From contig OX421506.1 of the NCBI GenBank assembly GCA_949126835.1, forward strand, positions 18,925,215 to 18,989,214: a stretch of DNA of 64,000 nt, in the 5' to 3' direction. This DNA comes from Anisus vortex (taxonomy: Eukaryota > Mollusca > Gastropoda > Planorbidae). Shown here piece after piece: positions 35,700-48,254 of this stretch. Every line of letters starts with the position of its first letter. Position 1 is the stretch's first letter. The position numbers were made by a program, and so were the translations under genes. Below the pieces are notes generated by a model. That model saw only the letters and a program-made list of their open reading frames with translations. It had not been told where the DNA came from and searched no databases.

Positions 35700-36545
35700 T
35701 TGTATACATTGGGAAAGGAAATTGTTGGGCAGCACTATTTCCCGCTCCGTGTATCGTGACAAAAGGAAATTGTAGAGCAGCACTATTTCCCGCTCCGTGT
35801 ATCGTGACAAAAGGAAATTGTTGAGCAGCACTATTTCCCTCTCTGTGAATCGTTACAAAAGGAAATTGTTCAGCAGCACTATTTCCCATTCCATGTATCG
35901 TGACAAAAGGAAATGGTTGAATCAGCACTATTTCCATTCAGTGTATCGTGAGAAAAGGAAATTGTTCAGCAGCACTATTTCCCATTCCATGTATCGTGAC
36001 AAAAGGAAATGGTTGAATCAGCACTATTTCCCAGTCTGTTTATCGTTTACAAAAGGAAATTGTTCAGCAGCACTATTTCCCATTCCATGTATCGTGACAA
36101 AAGGAAATGGTTGAATCAGCACTATTTCCCATTCAGTGTATCGTGAGAAAAGGAAATTGTTCAGCAGCACTATTTCCCATTCAGTGTATCGTGACAAAAG
36201 GAAATTGTTCAGCAGCACTATTTCCCGCTCCGTGTATCGTGACAAAAGGAAATTGTTCAGCAGCACTATTTCCCGCTCCGTGTATCGTGACAAAAGGAAA
36301 TTGTTCAGCAGCACTATTTCCCGCTCCGTGTATCGTGACAAAAGGAAATTGTTCAGCAGCACTATTTCCCGCTCCGTGTATCGTGACAAAAGGAAATTGT
36401 TCAGCAGCACTATTTCCCGCTCCGTGTATCGTGACAAAAGGAAATTGTTCAGCAGCACTATTTCCCGCTCCGTGTATCGTGACAAAAGGAAATTGTTCAG
36501 CAGCACTATTTCCCACTTTGTATGCCGTGACAAGAGGAAACTGTT
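35700..36545. repeat. 48-bp minisatellite
   Basis: The unit contains TTCAGCAGCACTATTTCCCG and GTATCGTGACAAAAGGAAA. Being a multiple of three without stops, it gives long frames on both strands that I regard as artefacts. The right half (36180-36500) is very homogeneous; the left half is variable. Confidence 0.93.
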
Positions 36546-37500
36546 GAGCCTCGGTTTCATTTAGTTATTTTACAGAAGAACTTTAAGTTTGAGCAACAGC
36601 TTCGGGTACTATTCGTTATTTCTTTACTGAATCAATTAGCTGTGACCGAACGTTGAGTCAGTGAGTTCTTGTTTCTATTTTTAGTTTCATTACAGTGCAA
36701 CAAATCTAGCTAGAGCTCCTTGCTGACATAGAGCTGGGGCACTAGGACATTTCATTGACTTAGAGCCCAGGTCACGTTAACCCTGAGGTGTCACCGCAGA
36801 GATCAATAGAAAATGGCTTACCCTACTCCTCGAACGAGCGATTAGGGGAGGGGGGTTGGTGGCTAATGGGCGGTAATCTTCAAGTATACGACTCCACTGA
36901 TTAATCGTCCTCTCCCACAATGGGCTAACTATCCTAGATCTAAACTCTAAACTAAAGGTCTTACAAAGTATAACCTCGCCCCTCCACTAGCCCCTCTTTG
37001 AACGTCGGGTCAATGGCTTGTTTTGGGGTAAACAAAATATCCATTATTCAGACATAATATGATGACATCATGTGTTAATGCCTTTAGGGCGTTGCATAGG
37101 CTGCCAGACTACAAAGGCCCCACTGATCCATAAAAAGAATCGATTAGGGGGGAAGGAAGCAACAGTCTTGAAGACAAAATCAATAGGTATTCACGTGACT
37201 TTAACTTATCTATAAAATTATAGTTCCTAAACACTGACCTATAAATACATTTCAAGAGAATTAACTTCCTATCATTCGTATAAATTTGTTCTAATTATAG
37301 GTGGTTTATTCCTATTACTCGCTTATATGGATAAGTGAATAGTGTCATTGACGTAATCCATTCTGACCTCAATTTGAACATACAAATTTAACATGGAGGT
37401 GCTATCCACTCTAAGTGATAGGCCCCAACAGTAGAAAAAAACAAAATGTGACTATTACTACTCTTTAAAAAATATAAGGCTTTAGTTATTTGAATCATAC
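36546..37500. other. Intron, nothing recognised
   Basis: No coding or repeat signal that I could support. Confidence 0.4.
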
Positions 37501-37560
37501 CGTCAAAATCGTCGGGTGTAATAGAAGAGTGGGGTTTCTTTCTTTTCCGTCTGTCTGAAT
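37501..37560 (-). CDS. Exon 14 (60 bp, phase 1-1)
   Basis: The acceptor is TTTTTTCTTGTAG and the donor GACG|GTATGA. It encodes SDRRKRKKPHSSITPDDFD, a basic cluster followed by acidic residues. An AT-rich ~31-bp array (37575-37862) lies directly upstream, near the acceptor. Confidence 0.62.
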
Positions 37561-37574
37561 CTACAAGAAAAAAA

Positions 37575-37862
37575 AACAGAAAAATAATAGACAATTTTTT
37601 TTATAACAGAACAATAATAGACAATGTTTGAATAACAGAACAAGTATAATAGACGCTTTTTGAATAACAGAAAAATAATAGAAACTTTTTGAATAACAGA
37701 ACAATGATGGACAGTTTTTGAATAACAGAAATATAATACACAAAGTTTGAATAACAGAAGAGTTATGGACACTTTTTGAATAACAGAAAAAAATAATAGA
37801 CACTTTTTAAATAACAGAAAAAAATAATAGACACTTTTTAAATAACAGAACAATAATAGACA
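37575..37862. repeat. AT-rich ~31-bp tandem repeat upstream of exon 14
   Basis: Units contain AATAACAGAA and AATAATAGACA. The array begins within about 20 bp of the exon 14 acceptor, so it may supply branch-point or pyrimidine sequence. Confidence 0.8.
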
Positions 37863-38250
37863 ATTTTAAAAAAATATTTTTTTCTGAATTTTTTGGTGAA
37901 TAATATAAGAATGGAAAACAAAATAAAACTATACATAACAACATGAACAGAAATTCTCATATTTAACTCATGGTACTCAAAAAGCAGTGCAAGTCCTTGA
38001 TATCAACATTGTAAAAGTTGGTATTGCAAACACATCAAAACTTTTCTCAATGTTTTTTTTTCTTAGGGTATTCGTGAGACTATAATTATTAGCTTTCGTT
38101 TCACACAGGACGCCAAGAGAGATAATTTATGTATATATTTATCTATTCATATAATATAATAAAAAAAAAATCTTGGTTTTGTCATTGACCCACGGAAGAC
38201 ATACAAATAATTAAATGTAAAAATTTAAGTTTTCATTAACCCTATTTTAC

Positions 38251-38280
38251 CTCTACGTGAATATAGAGCGTCAGGGTCAG
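38251..38280 (-). CDS. Microexon 13 (30 bp, phase 1-1)
   Basis: The acceptor TTTTTCATTACAG and donor AGAG|GTAAAA bound DPDALYSRR, the partner of exon 12. A LINE relic (38395-39178) lies between the two copies. Confidence 0.6.
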
Positions 38281-38394
38281 CTGTAATGAAAAAACACACA
38301 ACAATGTTATATGTCTCTTCTTGTACATATGAGAAGACTAAAAACTAAAACAAATACCATAGTACTGTACATTATTATCTGATCCCTGACCTTT

Positions 38395-39178
38395 GTGGTT
38401 GTTGGGGGGGGGGGCGGACGAATGGACACCTCAGCAATCATCTTTCTCCATTTTTGCCTGTCTTGAGCCGCTGTCACTAGTTCATTCATTTGCAGCTTTG
38501 TCCAATCCTTTTTATTGTCGAACCAGCATTTCCGCTGGTCCACCTTCTACAGTGCATTGTAGGATGTTTTTTTGGGGCAGGTTATTATGCCGCACCACAT
38601 GAATGAACCATGTCAGCTTGCGCAGCTTTATTGTTGCTATTATGGTTTCTTGAGGGCCCGCAAATTGATGATATTCTGTCCCAGACATACTCACTAGTCC
38701 TGTGTTATATTCGAAGGGTTTTTCACTATTTTTTTTTCTCGAATGCCTGCAATTTGTTTTCAGTGGCTGCTAGCAGTGTCCAGGTCTCACATTCATACAG
38801 AACAATGGTTTTCACAAGGTCTCTGTAGGGAGACAAATGCTTTTGCTGGACCAGATTCTGTTTAGTCTAGCCATTGCCGCAACGGCTGACCCAAACCTGG
38901 CTCGAACTTCTGACTCACAGCTTCCGCCTGCGGATAGGATAGCTTCTATATATTTTAAATTGTGTACCTCTTCTAGTTGCTGTTGGTTCATTATGATATT
39001 TGCAGTTCTTGCATCTGTGATATTGATCATTATTTATGAGTTGATTTTCATTCCGTATGCCCCTGCACTATATGTAAGCTTGTCTCTTATAGGTCATTGT
39101 TGCTCCCGGTCATTAGGTCGATATCATCAGCAAATCTTAGATTGCATAGGGGTCTTCCGCCAATGGCGATGGATTAGT
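38395..39178 (-). pseudogene. LINE reverse transcriptase relic
   Basis: In order on the minus strand: RFADDIDLM (RT catalytic FADD box), LEEVHNLKYIEAILSAGG, ARFGSAVAAMARLNRIW, KLRKLTWFIHVVRHNNLPQK, RKCWFDNKKDWTKLQMNEL. This is the RT and C-terminal part of a non-LTR ORF2, broken by frameshifts. It sits between the duplicated microexons 12 and 13. Confidence 0.8.
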
Positions 39179-39322
39179 GGTAGTCATATAGTGTTTCATG
39201 CATGACTTTTTATGTATATATTTATCTGTACATATAATATAGTAAAAAAAAAGATTTAACTTCTTGAAGACACACAAATAATTAAATGTAAGAATTAATG
39301 TCTTCATAAACCTTATTTTTAC

Positions 39323-39352
39323 CTCTGCGTGGATCTAAAAGGTCATGTTCAA
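39323..39352 (-). CDS. Microexon 12 (30 bp, phase 1-1)
   Basis: The acceptor is TTTTTTATTACAG and the donor AGAG|GTAAAA. It encodes EHDLLDPRR. It and exon 13 are duplicates: same length and phase, and similar flanking intron over about 250 bp on each side. Confidence 0.6.
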
Positions 39353-39465
39353 CTGTAATAAAAAAAAACAAGAAATATTTTAAATTATAAATCGTATCTG
39401 GATTATAAAGAATCTTCTAACAATGTTTTGTGTGTCTTCTTGTACACATGAGAAGACTGAAAACT

Positions 39466-40628
39466 ATACAACTACCTTAGAACAATACAACTACCCTAAA
39501 ACTATACAACTACGCTGAAATTATACAATTGCCATGAAATTATACACTAGCATGAAACTCTACAACTACCATGAAACTATACAACTACCATGAAACTATA
39601 CAACTACCATGAAAGTATACAACTACCATGAAACTATACAACTACCATGAAAGTATACAACTACCATGAAACTATACAACTACCATGAAACTTTGAAACG
39701 AGCCTGAAACTATACAACTACCATGAAACTATACAACTACCATGAAAGTATACAACTACCATGAAACTATACAACTACCATAAAAGTATACAACTACCAT
39801 GAAACTATACAACTACCATGAAACTTTGAAACGAGCCTGGAACTATACAACTACCATGAAACTATACAACTACCATGAAAGTATACAACTACCATGAAAC
39901 TATACAACTACCATGAAACTATACAACTACCATGAAAGTATACAACTACCATGAAACTATACAACTACCATGAAACTATAGAACTACCATGAAAGTATAC
40001 AACTACCATGAAACTATACAACTACCATGAAACTATACAACTACCTTGAAACTATACAACTAGCGTATGTGCAAAAAGCATGAAACTATACAACTACCAT
40101 GAAACTATACAACTACCTTGAAACTATACAACTAGCGTATGTGCAAATAGCATGAAACTATACAACTACCATGAAACTATACAACTACCATAAAAGTATA
40201 CAACTACCATGAAACTATACAACTACCATAAAAGTATACAACTACCATGAAACTATACAACTACCATGAAACTTTGAAACGAGCCTGGAACTATACAACT
40301 ACCATGAAACTATACAACTACCATGAAAGTATACAACTACCATGAAACTATACAACTACCATGAAACTATACAACTACCATGAAAGTATACAACTACCAT
40401 GAAACTATACAACTACCATGAAACTATACAACTACCATGAAAGTATACAACTACCATGAAACTATACAACTACCATGAAACTATACAACTACCTTGAAAC
40501 TATACAACTAGCGTATGTGCAAATAGCATGAAACTATACAACTACCATGAAACTATACAACTACCATGAAACTATACAACTACCATGAAACTATACAACT
40601 ACCATGAAACTATACAACTATCATAATA
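39466..40628. repeat. 19-bp minisatellite
   Basis: The unit is TGAAACTATACAACTACCA, with GTATAC variants and larger repeated blocks marked by AACTTTGAAACGAGCCTGG and by TAGCGTATGTGCAAA. The spacing of the markers shows duplication of long segments. Confidence 0.93.
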
Positions 40629-41405
40629 TGTACAATGTTCATTCTAAGCAATGTACGTCTGTCTTAAAAGATATTGAACGATATCATCAGAGAACATAAT
40701 GGGAATCGCAAAACTAGCAATAATCGTCAATGAAAAAAAGTAATGGGACCATCAGAAGAAAACTATTAACTCTTAAATCACAATGGGCAGTGTTTTGAAC
40801 CACAAGACTTTAGATTACTGTTAATTAAAGAAATAATCAAAACAAAACTAATACAACCTGCACATACGAGTGCCGTGTGTAAATGGCATATGAAGAGAAA
40901 GTATTGCTTGGGGCGGGAAATTGGTGAGTGCTAATTGGCGCCCCAATATGTAATGTTAGTTTTACTCCATTAGTACTCTCAAGGCCCCCGAATGGTAATA
41001 TGTTGTAATATGTTGTAATATGTTGAACTTAAAACTTTTATTAAAACTGAACTTTTTGGTCGATGATAAATTAACGTTTGTTAGACGAATTTTTTAAAAA
41101 AAATTACTTTAAGTCTTCTTCAACGCTTGGGGCGAAAGCTTCCTTCACCCAACACGTGTAGTTAGGCTATAGCGTAGTGATACAATTTTTCTCCCACAAA
41201 GTGTTGTTGATAGTTTTAACCCAGGGAACATCAATTTCAAACCTAATTATATATCTATATCTAAACACTGGAACCATGACGGTATCCAAAATACACCTTT
41301 GAAATGTTACAGTTAATCTGTTATTGAAACAATGTCGGAGAATGCCTCCTTCCCTTCCTACACGGACACACTTTTAATACCCAGCCATCGCCACTCAATA
41401 CTCAC
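40629..41405. other. Intron, nothing recognised
   Basis: A small TATGTTGTAA triplication at about 41000 is the only structure noted. Confidence 0.4.
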
Positions 41406-41447
41406 GAATTCTCTCTTTCCTTTCTCTTTGTCGCATTTCTTCTTCGA
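41406..41447 (-). CDS. Microexon 11 (42 bp, phase 1-1)
   Basis: The acceptor is GTCTATGTTTCAG and the donor ATTC|GTGAGT. It encodes EEEMRQRERKERI, the Lys/Arg/Glu short member of the exon pair. The 17-bp array 41505-42205 lies just upstream in the preceding intron. Confidence 0.68.
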
Positions 41448-41504
41448 CTGAAACATAGACAAAAGTTGGTTTTGTTTATTTTGTCAGTGATGACTATAGA
41501 GATG

Positions 41505-42205
41505 CATTGACCACAGAGCGGCATTGACCATAGATCAACATTGACCATAGATCAACATTGACCATAGATCAACATTGACCATAGATCAACATTGGCAATA
41601 GAGCAACATTGACCATAGATCAACATTGGCAATAGAGCAACATTGACCATAGAGCAGCATTGACCATAGAGCAACATTGACCATAGATCAACATTGGCAA
41701 TAGAGCAACATTGACCATAGAGCAACATTGACCATATCACAACATTGACCATAGAGCAGCATTGACCATAGATCAACATTGGCAATAGAGCAACATTGAC
41801 CATAGAGCAACATTGACCATATCACAACATTGACCATAGAGCAGCATTGACCATAGATCAACATTGGCAATAGAGCAACATTGACCATAGAGCAGCATTG
41901 ACTATAGAGCAGCATTGACCATAGATCAGCATTGGCAATAGAGCAACATTGACCATAGAGCAGCATTGACCATAGAGCAACATTGACCATAGATCAACAT
42001 TGGCAATAGAGCAACATTGACCATAGAGCAACATTGACCATATCACAACATTGACCATAGAGCAGCATTGACTATAGAGCAGCATTGACCATAGATCAGC
42101 ATTGGCAATAGAGCAACATTGACCATAGAGCAACATTGACCATATCACAACATTGACCATAGAGCAACATTGACCATAGAGCAACATTGACCATAGAGCA
42201 ACAAT
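41505..42205. repeat. 17-bp minisatellite upstream of exon 11
   Basis: Units ACCATAGATCAACATTG, ACCATAGAGCAACATTG, GCAATAGAGCAACATTG and ACCATATCACAACATTG recur in ordered combinations. Confidence 0.93.
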
Positions 42206-42685
42206 GTACTACATTCCGTTGGTAGGTCGGGATACAATGCATTCATATGGGTGGGGTGTTTTTTTTTGTAATGAATTCAGTTGAAGGCTTTGTCTGCGAT
42301 ACACGTCATGGGAGCTTTAGGTATTTAAGATTTACATCTCAGATTTGAGACATACTAAATTTAACTGCATAGCTTTCGGAAGAGTGGGGGGGGGGGAGTT
42401 GGCGAGCTATAATGTGCTGAAGAAGATTTGCGAACTGTTTCTTTTTCATTGCTAAGCAGTCCCCTTTTTAGATGTCTCTCTGACGAAAGTGACTGTCATT
42501 ACGAGATTTGGTTTTTAGGTACCATAACTTTTTCTGCATCACTTGCCTCTTAAGGCCAGAGCCATTTTTTTTCGGGGCTTATCTCCCTTCTAACAAGCCT
42601 ACTTCACGTACTCGTCGTAGCGAGCCCTAGTCGAGTAATTTACTCGAATTTCGGGCGCAAACATCGGGTCATAGCTGGATGGGAC

Positions 42686-43235
42686 TAGAAGCCGACCGAA
42701 ATTCGGTTTTACTTCCGGTTTCGGAGCCGAAAGTAGGCGAATGGCCTCTTTTGGGCGTAGTTTCAGATTCAGCCGAAGAACAGAAATTAGCTTTCGGTTT
42801 TCTTTCGATTTTAGCAGAAACTGATGCAGACTTTCGGTTATCAACCGAATATCAATTTTAATTTTCAAAATTCAGACTGCAACGCTAGTGCTGCATCTAT
42901 TACTGTGCTTGTTGATAATTTCATTTACGGTAGTTAAACTGTTGCAAATAAATCTGTGTGAAGTAGAAATGGAAGTTAACAATAAACGGAAGACTTAATC
43001 ACCCCAAAGAATATCGAAAGTTGGAGTGTGGGATTAATGTGCAGTACTTTTAAAATAATTTTGTTTGGAAATGTCGGTTTATCTTTCGGTTTCTGTCAAA
43101 GGCGTGGTTAAACTTTCGGTTTCAGACGAAGGCGTAGTTAAACTTTCGGTTTCTTTTCGTCCGAAAGTCAATTTATAACTTTTTGTATTTTTTGTTTTCG
43201 GCTGAAACCAATAATTTGGTTTCGGTCGGCCTCTA
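42686..43235. mobile_element. Non-autonomous hAT-type element with perfect 8-bp target duplication
   Basis: GATGGGAC flanks both ends (42678-42685 and 43236-43243). The termini are TAGAAGCCGACCGAAA and TTTCGGTCGGCCTCTA. Subterminal ACTTTCGGTTTC motifs are repeated many times. No transposase is present. Confidence 0.8.
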
Positions 43236-43555
43236 GATGGGACAGCTGTTGAGGTCAAGTGAAAGTCCACACTGCTTGCCAGATTGAAGTACAACTGAAA
43301 GACAGCGTGTGAGAAGCAGCAAACGGACCGGAATAAAAAACATTTTAGTTTGACGAATCCTGACCCCCCCCCCCCCCCTTTCCCAGAATCCCACAACCCT
43401 GGCCCAGCTTACAAAATAAAAAAGTAATGAAAGAAACACTCTCACGCCACGGTACTATATAGTCATATCAAAACGTATTAAAATATACTTGTATTAATGA
43501 AATAGTTGTGTTGCGTGTGGGTCATAGAAAATTATGTGATGTTCTGTCTACTCAC

Positions 43556-43630
43556 TAGCTTTCATGTACTTCTGCTCGTCGTCCAGATCTACATCTTGTA
43601 TTGACATTCCTATGCCAGTGTGATCTTTGG
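43556..43630 (-). CDS. Exon 10 (75 bp, phase 1-1)
   Basis: The acceptor is GTTGTAAATCAG and the donor GCTA|GTGAGT. It encodes KDHTGIGMSIQDVDLDDEQK then YMKA. It is a likely duplicate of exon 8. Confidence 0.7.
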
Positions 43631-44411
43631 CTGATTTACAACAAAAAAAAACAACAACAACAACAAATGATCTCTTAAGTTGTACAAATATAAAAAAAGC
43701 TAAAAGAATACAGAACAAACAGCGACACATGGCTAGATATAATATTATTACACTCGGAACTAGACAAGTGTATTTTTTCGATAAATTATCATTTATAATC
43801 AGCACAATACCTTCTTTGAAGTAAACATGAATAATTTGAAAAAGACTTAAAATTTAATACAAAGACAAGCATACAAATAAATCTATACAAGGCTTTTAAT
43901 GCCTCACCCCCCCCCCCCACACACACACACATTCCCCACAGATACACATCCATACATGATATGTATGTGTGGGAGTCAGTTTTGCAATTAAAGCAGATAA
44001 AACCCGTTTTAAGTCGTAGACTAGAAGCTTCTTTTTTTTTTTTGCTGATGATGTAAAATGGTAATGTTGATTTTGCTAGTGCTGCTACTGATATTGTTGT
44101 TTTTCGTTGTGGGTGAATGCGAATCGCTCAGTAGCTGGCGATATTCCAATGTCGTTTATAAAAATGTTTTACAAATTTATATTCAACTCAGAATAATGAA
44201 GTGTACAGAACGTAACACGTACAGATAAGAAGTAAACGGAAACAAGCATATATAATATAGAGTGTTCCTGTGTCGGTCTCAGCACTCTGTCATATATAAT
44301 ACTATACTTAGAAAGTGTTAACCTTGTTTACCGTTTCAGCTTTGAGAAATTTATAACACATGTTATACAAAATCTGTAAAAAAAAAGAAAAATTTTGAAA
44401 TGAATACTTAC

Positions 44412-44453
44412 ATAATTTCTCTTTCCTTTCTTTTGCTTTCTTCCATTCATAGG
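44412..44453 (-). CDS. Microexon 9 (42 bp, phase 1-1)
   Basis: The acceptor CTTTTGTTTCAG and donor TTAT|GTAAGT bound YEWKKAKERKEKL. It aligns well with exon 11 (EEEMRQRERKERI) and exon 7. Confidence 0.68.
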
Positions 44454-44602
44454 CTGAAACAAAAGAAAACATTCTGCTTAGTGTTAACAACACAAGTCCA
44501 ATTTCATGCTTTAGTAAAGTGGGCAGTAACTATAGGTAAAGATCATAGTAACTACGGGTTTAGGTAAAGGTAGCGTTAACTATCGTCATCATAAAGTGTC
44601 AT

Positions 44603-44952
44603 GTCAGTTGGCGTAGGCCATCCTGTCATTCCACGTATCCTTTCTTCTGGCAAACTCTATCATTTCTGTTGTGTTTTGCCATGCCATGCCAATCCATTGT
44701 ATCATCTAATATCTTCCTTCTATGTCTTCCTCTGCATTTCTTTCCCTTCAGCCTTCGAGTTGTGATGATGTTTTCGATACTTCACTTTTCCTAGCATGTG
44801 TCCTACTAACGTTGATTTTATCTTCATGGTCTTTACAATTACTTCTCTATTAGCATTTCACATTTTGAGCACCTCAACATCAGATAATTTCTCTGTCCAT
44901 GCCACTTGCTGCATTCTTCTATAAAACCACATCTCTGCACTTTCCCCTTAAA
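44603..44952 (-). pseudogene. LINE ORF2 C-terminal relic
   Basis: Minus-strand frames contain EMWFYRRMQQVAWTEKLSDV and further on VKTMKIKSTLVGHMLGKVKY and NRNDRVCQKKGYVE, the tail of an endonuclease-RT polyprotein of a non-LTR element. Stops interrupt it. Confidence 0.7.
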
Positions 44953-45462
44953 GTAACGCTAAAAGTAACTACGGTATAATAATATGTAAAGCTGAAAGTA
45001 ACTATAGTTAAAGGTAAAATAGCTTTAAATAAATGGAAATATTATTTAAAAAAACTTTTTTCTTTGTTTTCGGTTTAGGAGGTTGGGGTCATGTTTTGTG
45101 TGTGTGTGGGGGTGTTTTAATGTAGCGTTGTTTGTTCTTTCAATTAAAAATATCTGCGAGAAAGGATAGAATATACATAATAGGGCCTTTTCTTTTTCTA
45201 CTCGGGACGTATACTGCTCGGAATGAGCGGCTAAAATAGATTCATGTGGGAATTATACTGTGAGTATGCTCCTTGAAGTGTAGACAGACCATCTTTAGGA
45301 GCTATTATACTTTTCCATTTTTACTAGCATAATGGAGCGTCCCTCATGAAAATGTTACAACCTCATTTTAAACAATAAAACGCATTCCATCTCAAACAAT
45401 ATGAAAGTCAAATGTATACATTAAGTTGTTTTTTACATCGAGTTCATTATAGACTAGTAATG

Positions 45463-46041
45463 GAAACAAACAAACCCTGATTAAGTAATGGAAACAAACA
45501 AACCCTGATTAAGTAATGGAAACAAACAAACCCTGATTAAGTAATGGAAACAAACAAACCCTGATTAAGTAATAGAAACAAACAAACCCTGATTAAGTAA
45601 TGGAAACAAACAAGCCCTGATTAAGTAATGGAAACAAACAAACCCTGATTAAGTAATGGAAACAAACAAGCCCTGATTAAGTAATGGAAACAAACAAGCC
45701 CTGATTAAGTAATGGAAACAAACAAACCCTGGTTAAGTAATGGAAACAAACAAACCCTGGTTAAGTAATGGAAACAAACAAACCCTGATTAAGTAATGGA
45801 AACAAACAAACCCTGGTTAAGTAATGGAAACAAACAAACCCTGGTTAAGTAATGGAAACAAACAAACCCTGGTTAAGTAATGGAAACAAACAAACCCTGG
45901 TTAAGTAATGGAAACAAACAAACCCTGATTAAGTAATGGAAACAAACAAACCCTGGTTAAGTAATGGAAACAAACAAACCCTGGTTAAGTAATGGAAACA
46001 AACAAACCCTGATTAAGTAATGGAAACAAACAAACCCTGAT
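45463..46041. repeat. 28-bp minisatellite downstream of exon 8
   Basis: The unit contains AATGGAAACAAACAAACCCT followed by GATTAAGT or GGTTAAGT. It ends about 17 bp from the exon 8 donor. Confidence 0.93.
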
Positions 46042-46058
46042 GTTGGATAGAAACTTAC

Positions 46059-46136
46059 TGGATCTCCAATACTTGTATTCTTTTTCAATTTCATCATCTG
46101 CCATTGACTTGATTGAGCTCAAAGGATCTTTGGATA
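46059..46136 (-). CDS. Exon 8 (78 bp, phase 1-1)
   Basis: The acceptor is GTACTCTTAG and the donor TCCA|GTAAGT. It encodes SKDPLSSIKSMADDEIEKEY then KYWRS. It aligns with exon 10 (SxKD...SI...DDE..KY) and exon 4 (KIKPM..E). The 28-bp array 45463-46041 begins about 17 bp after the donor. Confidence 0.7.
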
Positions 46137-46796
46137 CTAAGAGTACGGAATAAAAATAAGGAACAAAGAAACACAACTTTAATATATACAAACATCAAAA
46201 CAACAACAAAAACAGCAAAATCCCTCCAAAAAATAAGCAAGGGAGAAGAACAATTATACATTTTAATTCTACAGCCTACAAATGAAGTCGATGACGCTGA
46301 TAGTTAACACCAAGAGTATTGTTTGACATTTTATGATGAAGGCAGAAAATACATACCGAGGTTTAAATTTATTAATGTTTACAATCTTTTCTGTCTCCTC
46401 AAGTTTATGAAGCGGAAATAAAAGTTTTTTAAATATTCTTTTACTTCACTATATATGAATCGGCAGCGTCTTTTAGCCACCTACGTTGTTTTGTACTATT
46501 TCGTAATCTGTAAATGTTCACACTGTAACAACTTCACGATAAACTAACATTTATATAGTGTCTCTTATGAAACTTCGAATTCGCGCACAATTCTTGAATC
46601 TACTGACAGTTTATTCTCAAGGAATGTAGCTAGCTCAGGGCTTGAAAAATAACAATAATATCACAAAGTGTCCGAAAGACTTTGAATGTGTTTAAGACGC
46701 AGCTTTGAGCATAATTTAACACACACACACAAAATGTTTCTTTTTCAGCGAAAAACAAGATTATAAAATATTTGCTTTTACCCACTCAAAACTTAC

Positions 46797-46838
46797 TTGT
46801 TCTTTCTTTCTTTTCTTTTCCTTTCCTTTCGTCAATCG
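46797..46838 (-). CDS. Microexon 7 (42 bp, phase 1-1)
   Basis: The acceptor is TTTTTTCATGCCAG and the donor ACAA|GTAAGT. It encodes IDERKGKEKKERT, similar to exons 9 and 11 in length, phase and composition. Confidence 0.65.
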
Positions 46839-47084
46839 CTGGCATGAAAAAAAACAACAACAAATATTATATGTATCAATGTTTGATTATCGATAGCCTA
46901 GTTTTTAATCACGAGTAACACACTATTCATAGAGTTCTAGCCCTTTCACCTGTCTCATGGAGAATGAATTCCATTTATCAATTATTATTTTTTTAGTCCC
47001 TTAACCATAACTGCGTGTACATTGGTCCTTTCGGTGGGCTTGGTAGACTTAACGGCGCCCATCTCCTCTCTAAGTTGGCGGTGG

Positions 47085-47185
47085 ATTTTTTTCTTTATTT
47101 CTGTCTGCACCGTGGGTCGAACCCCTGATGCCGAGCTTGTGAGTTGAGCTATCTGTCGACTTTGCTATCCAGCCGCCATGCATCA
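47085..47185 (-). mobile_element. Possible tRNA-like SINE fragment
   Basis: The minus strand reads GGCGGCTGGATAGC and GGGTTCGACCC with box-like spacing, otherwise degenerate. Confidence 0.3.
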
Positions 47186-47394
47186 ATTAAACATGGTCAA
47201 AATTCATCGACTGATTGCATGTCAATAACTTGTGATTGTAAATTAATATAGTATATTTGCTAATGATCGCCACACGTCACATTTAAATTCATAAGCCGTG
47301 CAGAGGAGGAGGTTTGTTCAATATTTTAAATTTTAAATTCACGAAAGTTCGCTGGATAATTCGGAATAAACAGATGAGACAACGGTTGCATATG

Positions 47395-48070
47395 CGCGGA
47401 ACACCATAAGACAGTGTGATCAAGCGGAACACCATAAGACAGAGTGATCAAGCGGAACACCATAATACAGTGTGATCAAGCGGAACACCACAAGACAGTG
47501 TGATCAAGCGGAACACCACAAGACAGTGTGATCAAGCGGAACATCATAAGACAGAGTGATCAAGCGGAACACCACAAGACAGTGTGATCAAGCGGAACAC
47601 CATAAGACAGTGTGATAGAGCGGAACACCACAAGACAGTGTGATCAAGCGGAACACCGTAAGACAGTGTGATCAAGCGAAACACCACAAGACAGTGTGAT
47701 CAAGCGGAACACCATAAGGCAGTGTGATCAAGCGGAAGACCACAAGACAGTGTTATCAAGCGGAACACCATAAGACAGAGTGATCAAGCGGAACACCACA
47801 AGACAGTGTGATCAAGCGGAACACCATAAGGCAGTGTGATCAAGCGAAACACCACAAGACAGTGTGATCAAGCGGAACACCGTAAGACAGTGTGATCAAG
47901 CGAAACACCACAAGACAGTGTGATCAAGCGGAACACCATAAGACAGTGTGATCAAGCGGAACACCATAAGACAGTGTGATCAAGCGGAACACCTTAAGAC
48001 AGTGTGATCAAGCGGAACACCATAAGACAGTGTAATCAAGCGGAACACCATAAGACAGTGTAATCAAGCA
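47395..48070. repeat. 28-bp minisatellite
   Basis: The unit contains AGCGGAACACCATAAGACAG then TGTGATCA, with CACAAGACAG variants. It is unrelated to the other 28-bp array. Confidence 0.93.
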
Positions 48071-48254
48071 CAACACTCCTTTTCCTTTTGTTATGGCCGA
48101 ATGGATGTCTATGCCATTGAGAGCTGAGGTAGACTGTAGAACGTCTTACGACTTAAGGAAATGTTTATGTTTTTTGTTTTACTTAATCAGGTTTTTAACT
48201 GAAATTAGCACACAGATCAATCTGAGACTACCACTACTGGGAACATTTTAATAG

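Larger units (their letters stand above)
38125..39480. repeat. Direct duplication carrying microexons 13 and 12
   Basis: 38125-38360 and 39210-39480 align, including microexon, acceptor, donor and flanks (for example CTTCTTGTACA.ATGAGAAGACT). The offset is about 1.07-1.09 kb. Confidence 0.7.

Noticed and set aside
35695..36564. ORFs on both strands in the 48-bp array
   Set aside because: A stop-free multiple-of-three repeat gives open frames automatically; no splice sites or homology.
47395..48070. Possible CRISPR-like array of 28-bp repeats
   Set aside because: Repeats are directly adjacent without unique spacers and the context is eukaryotic.
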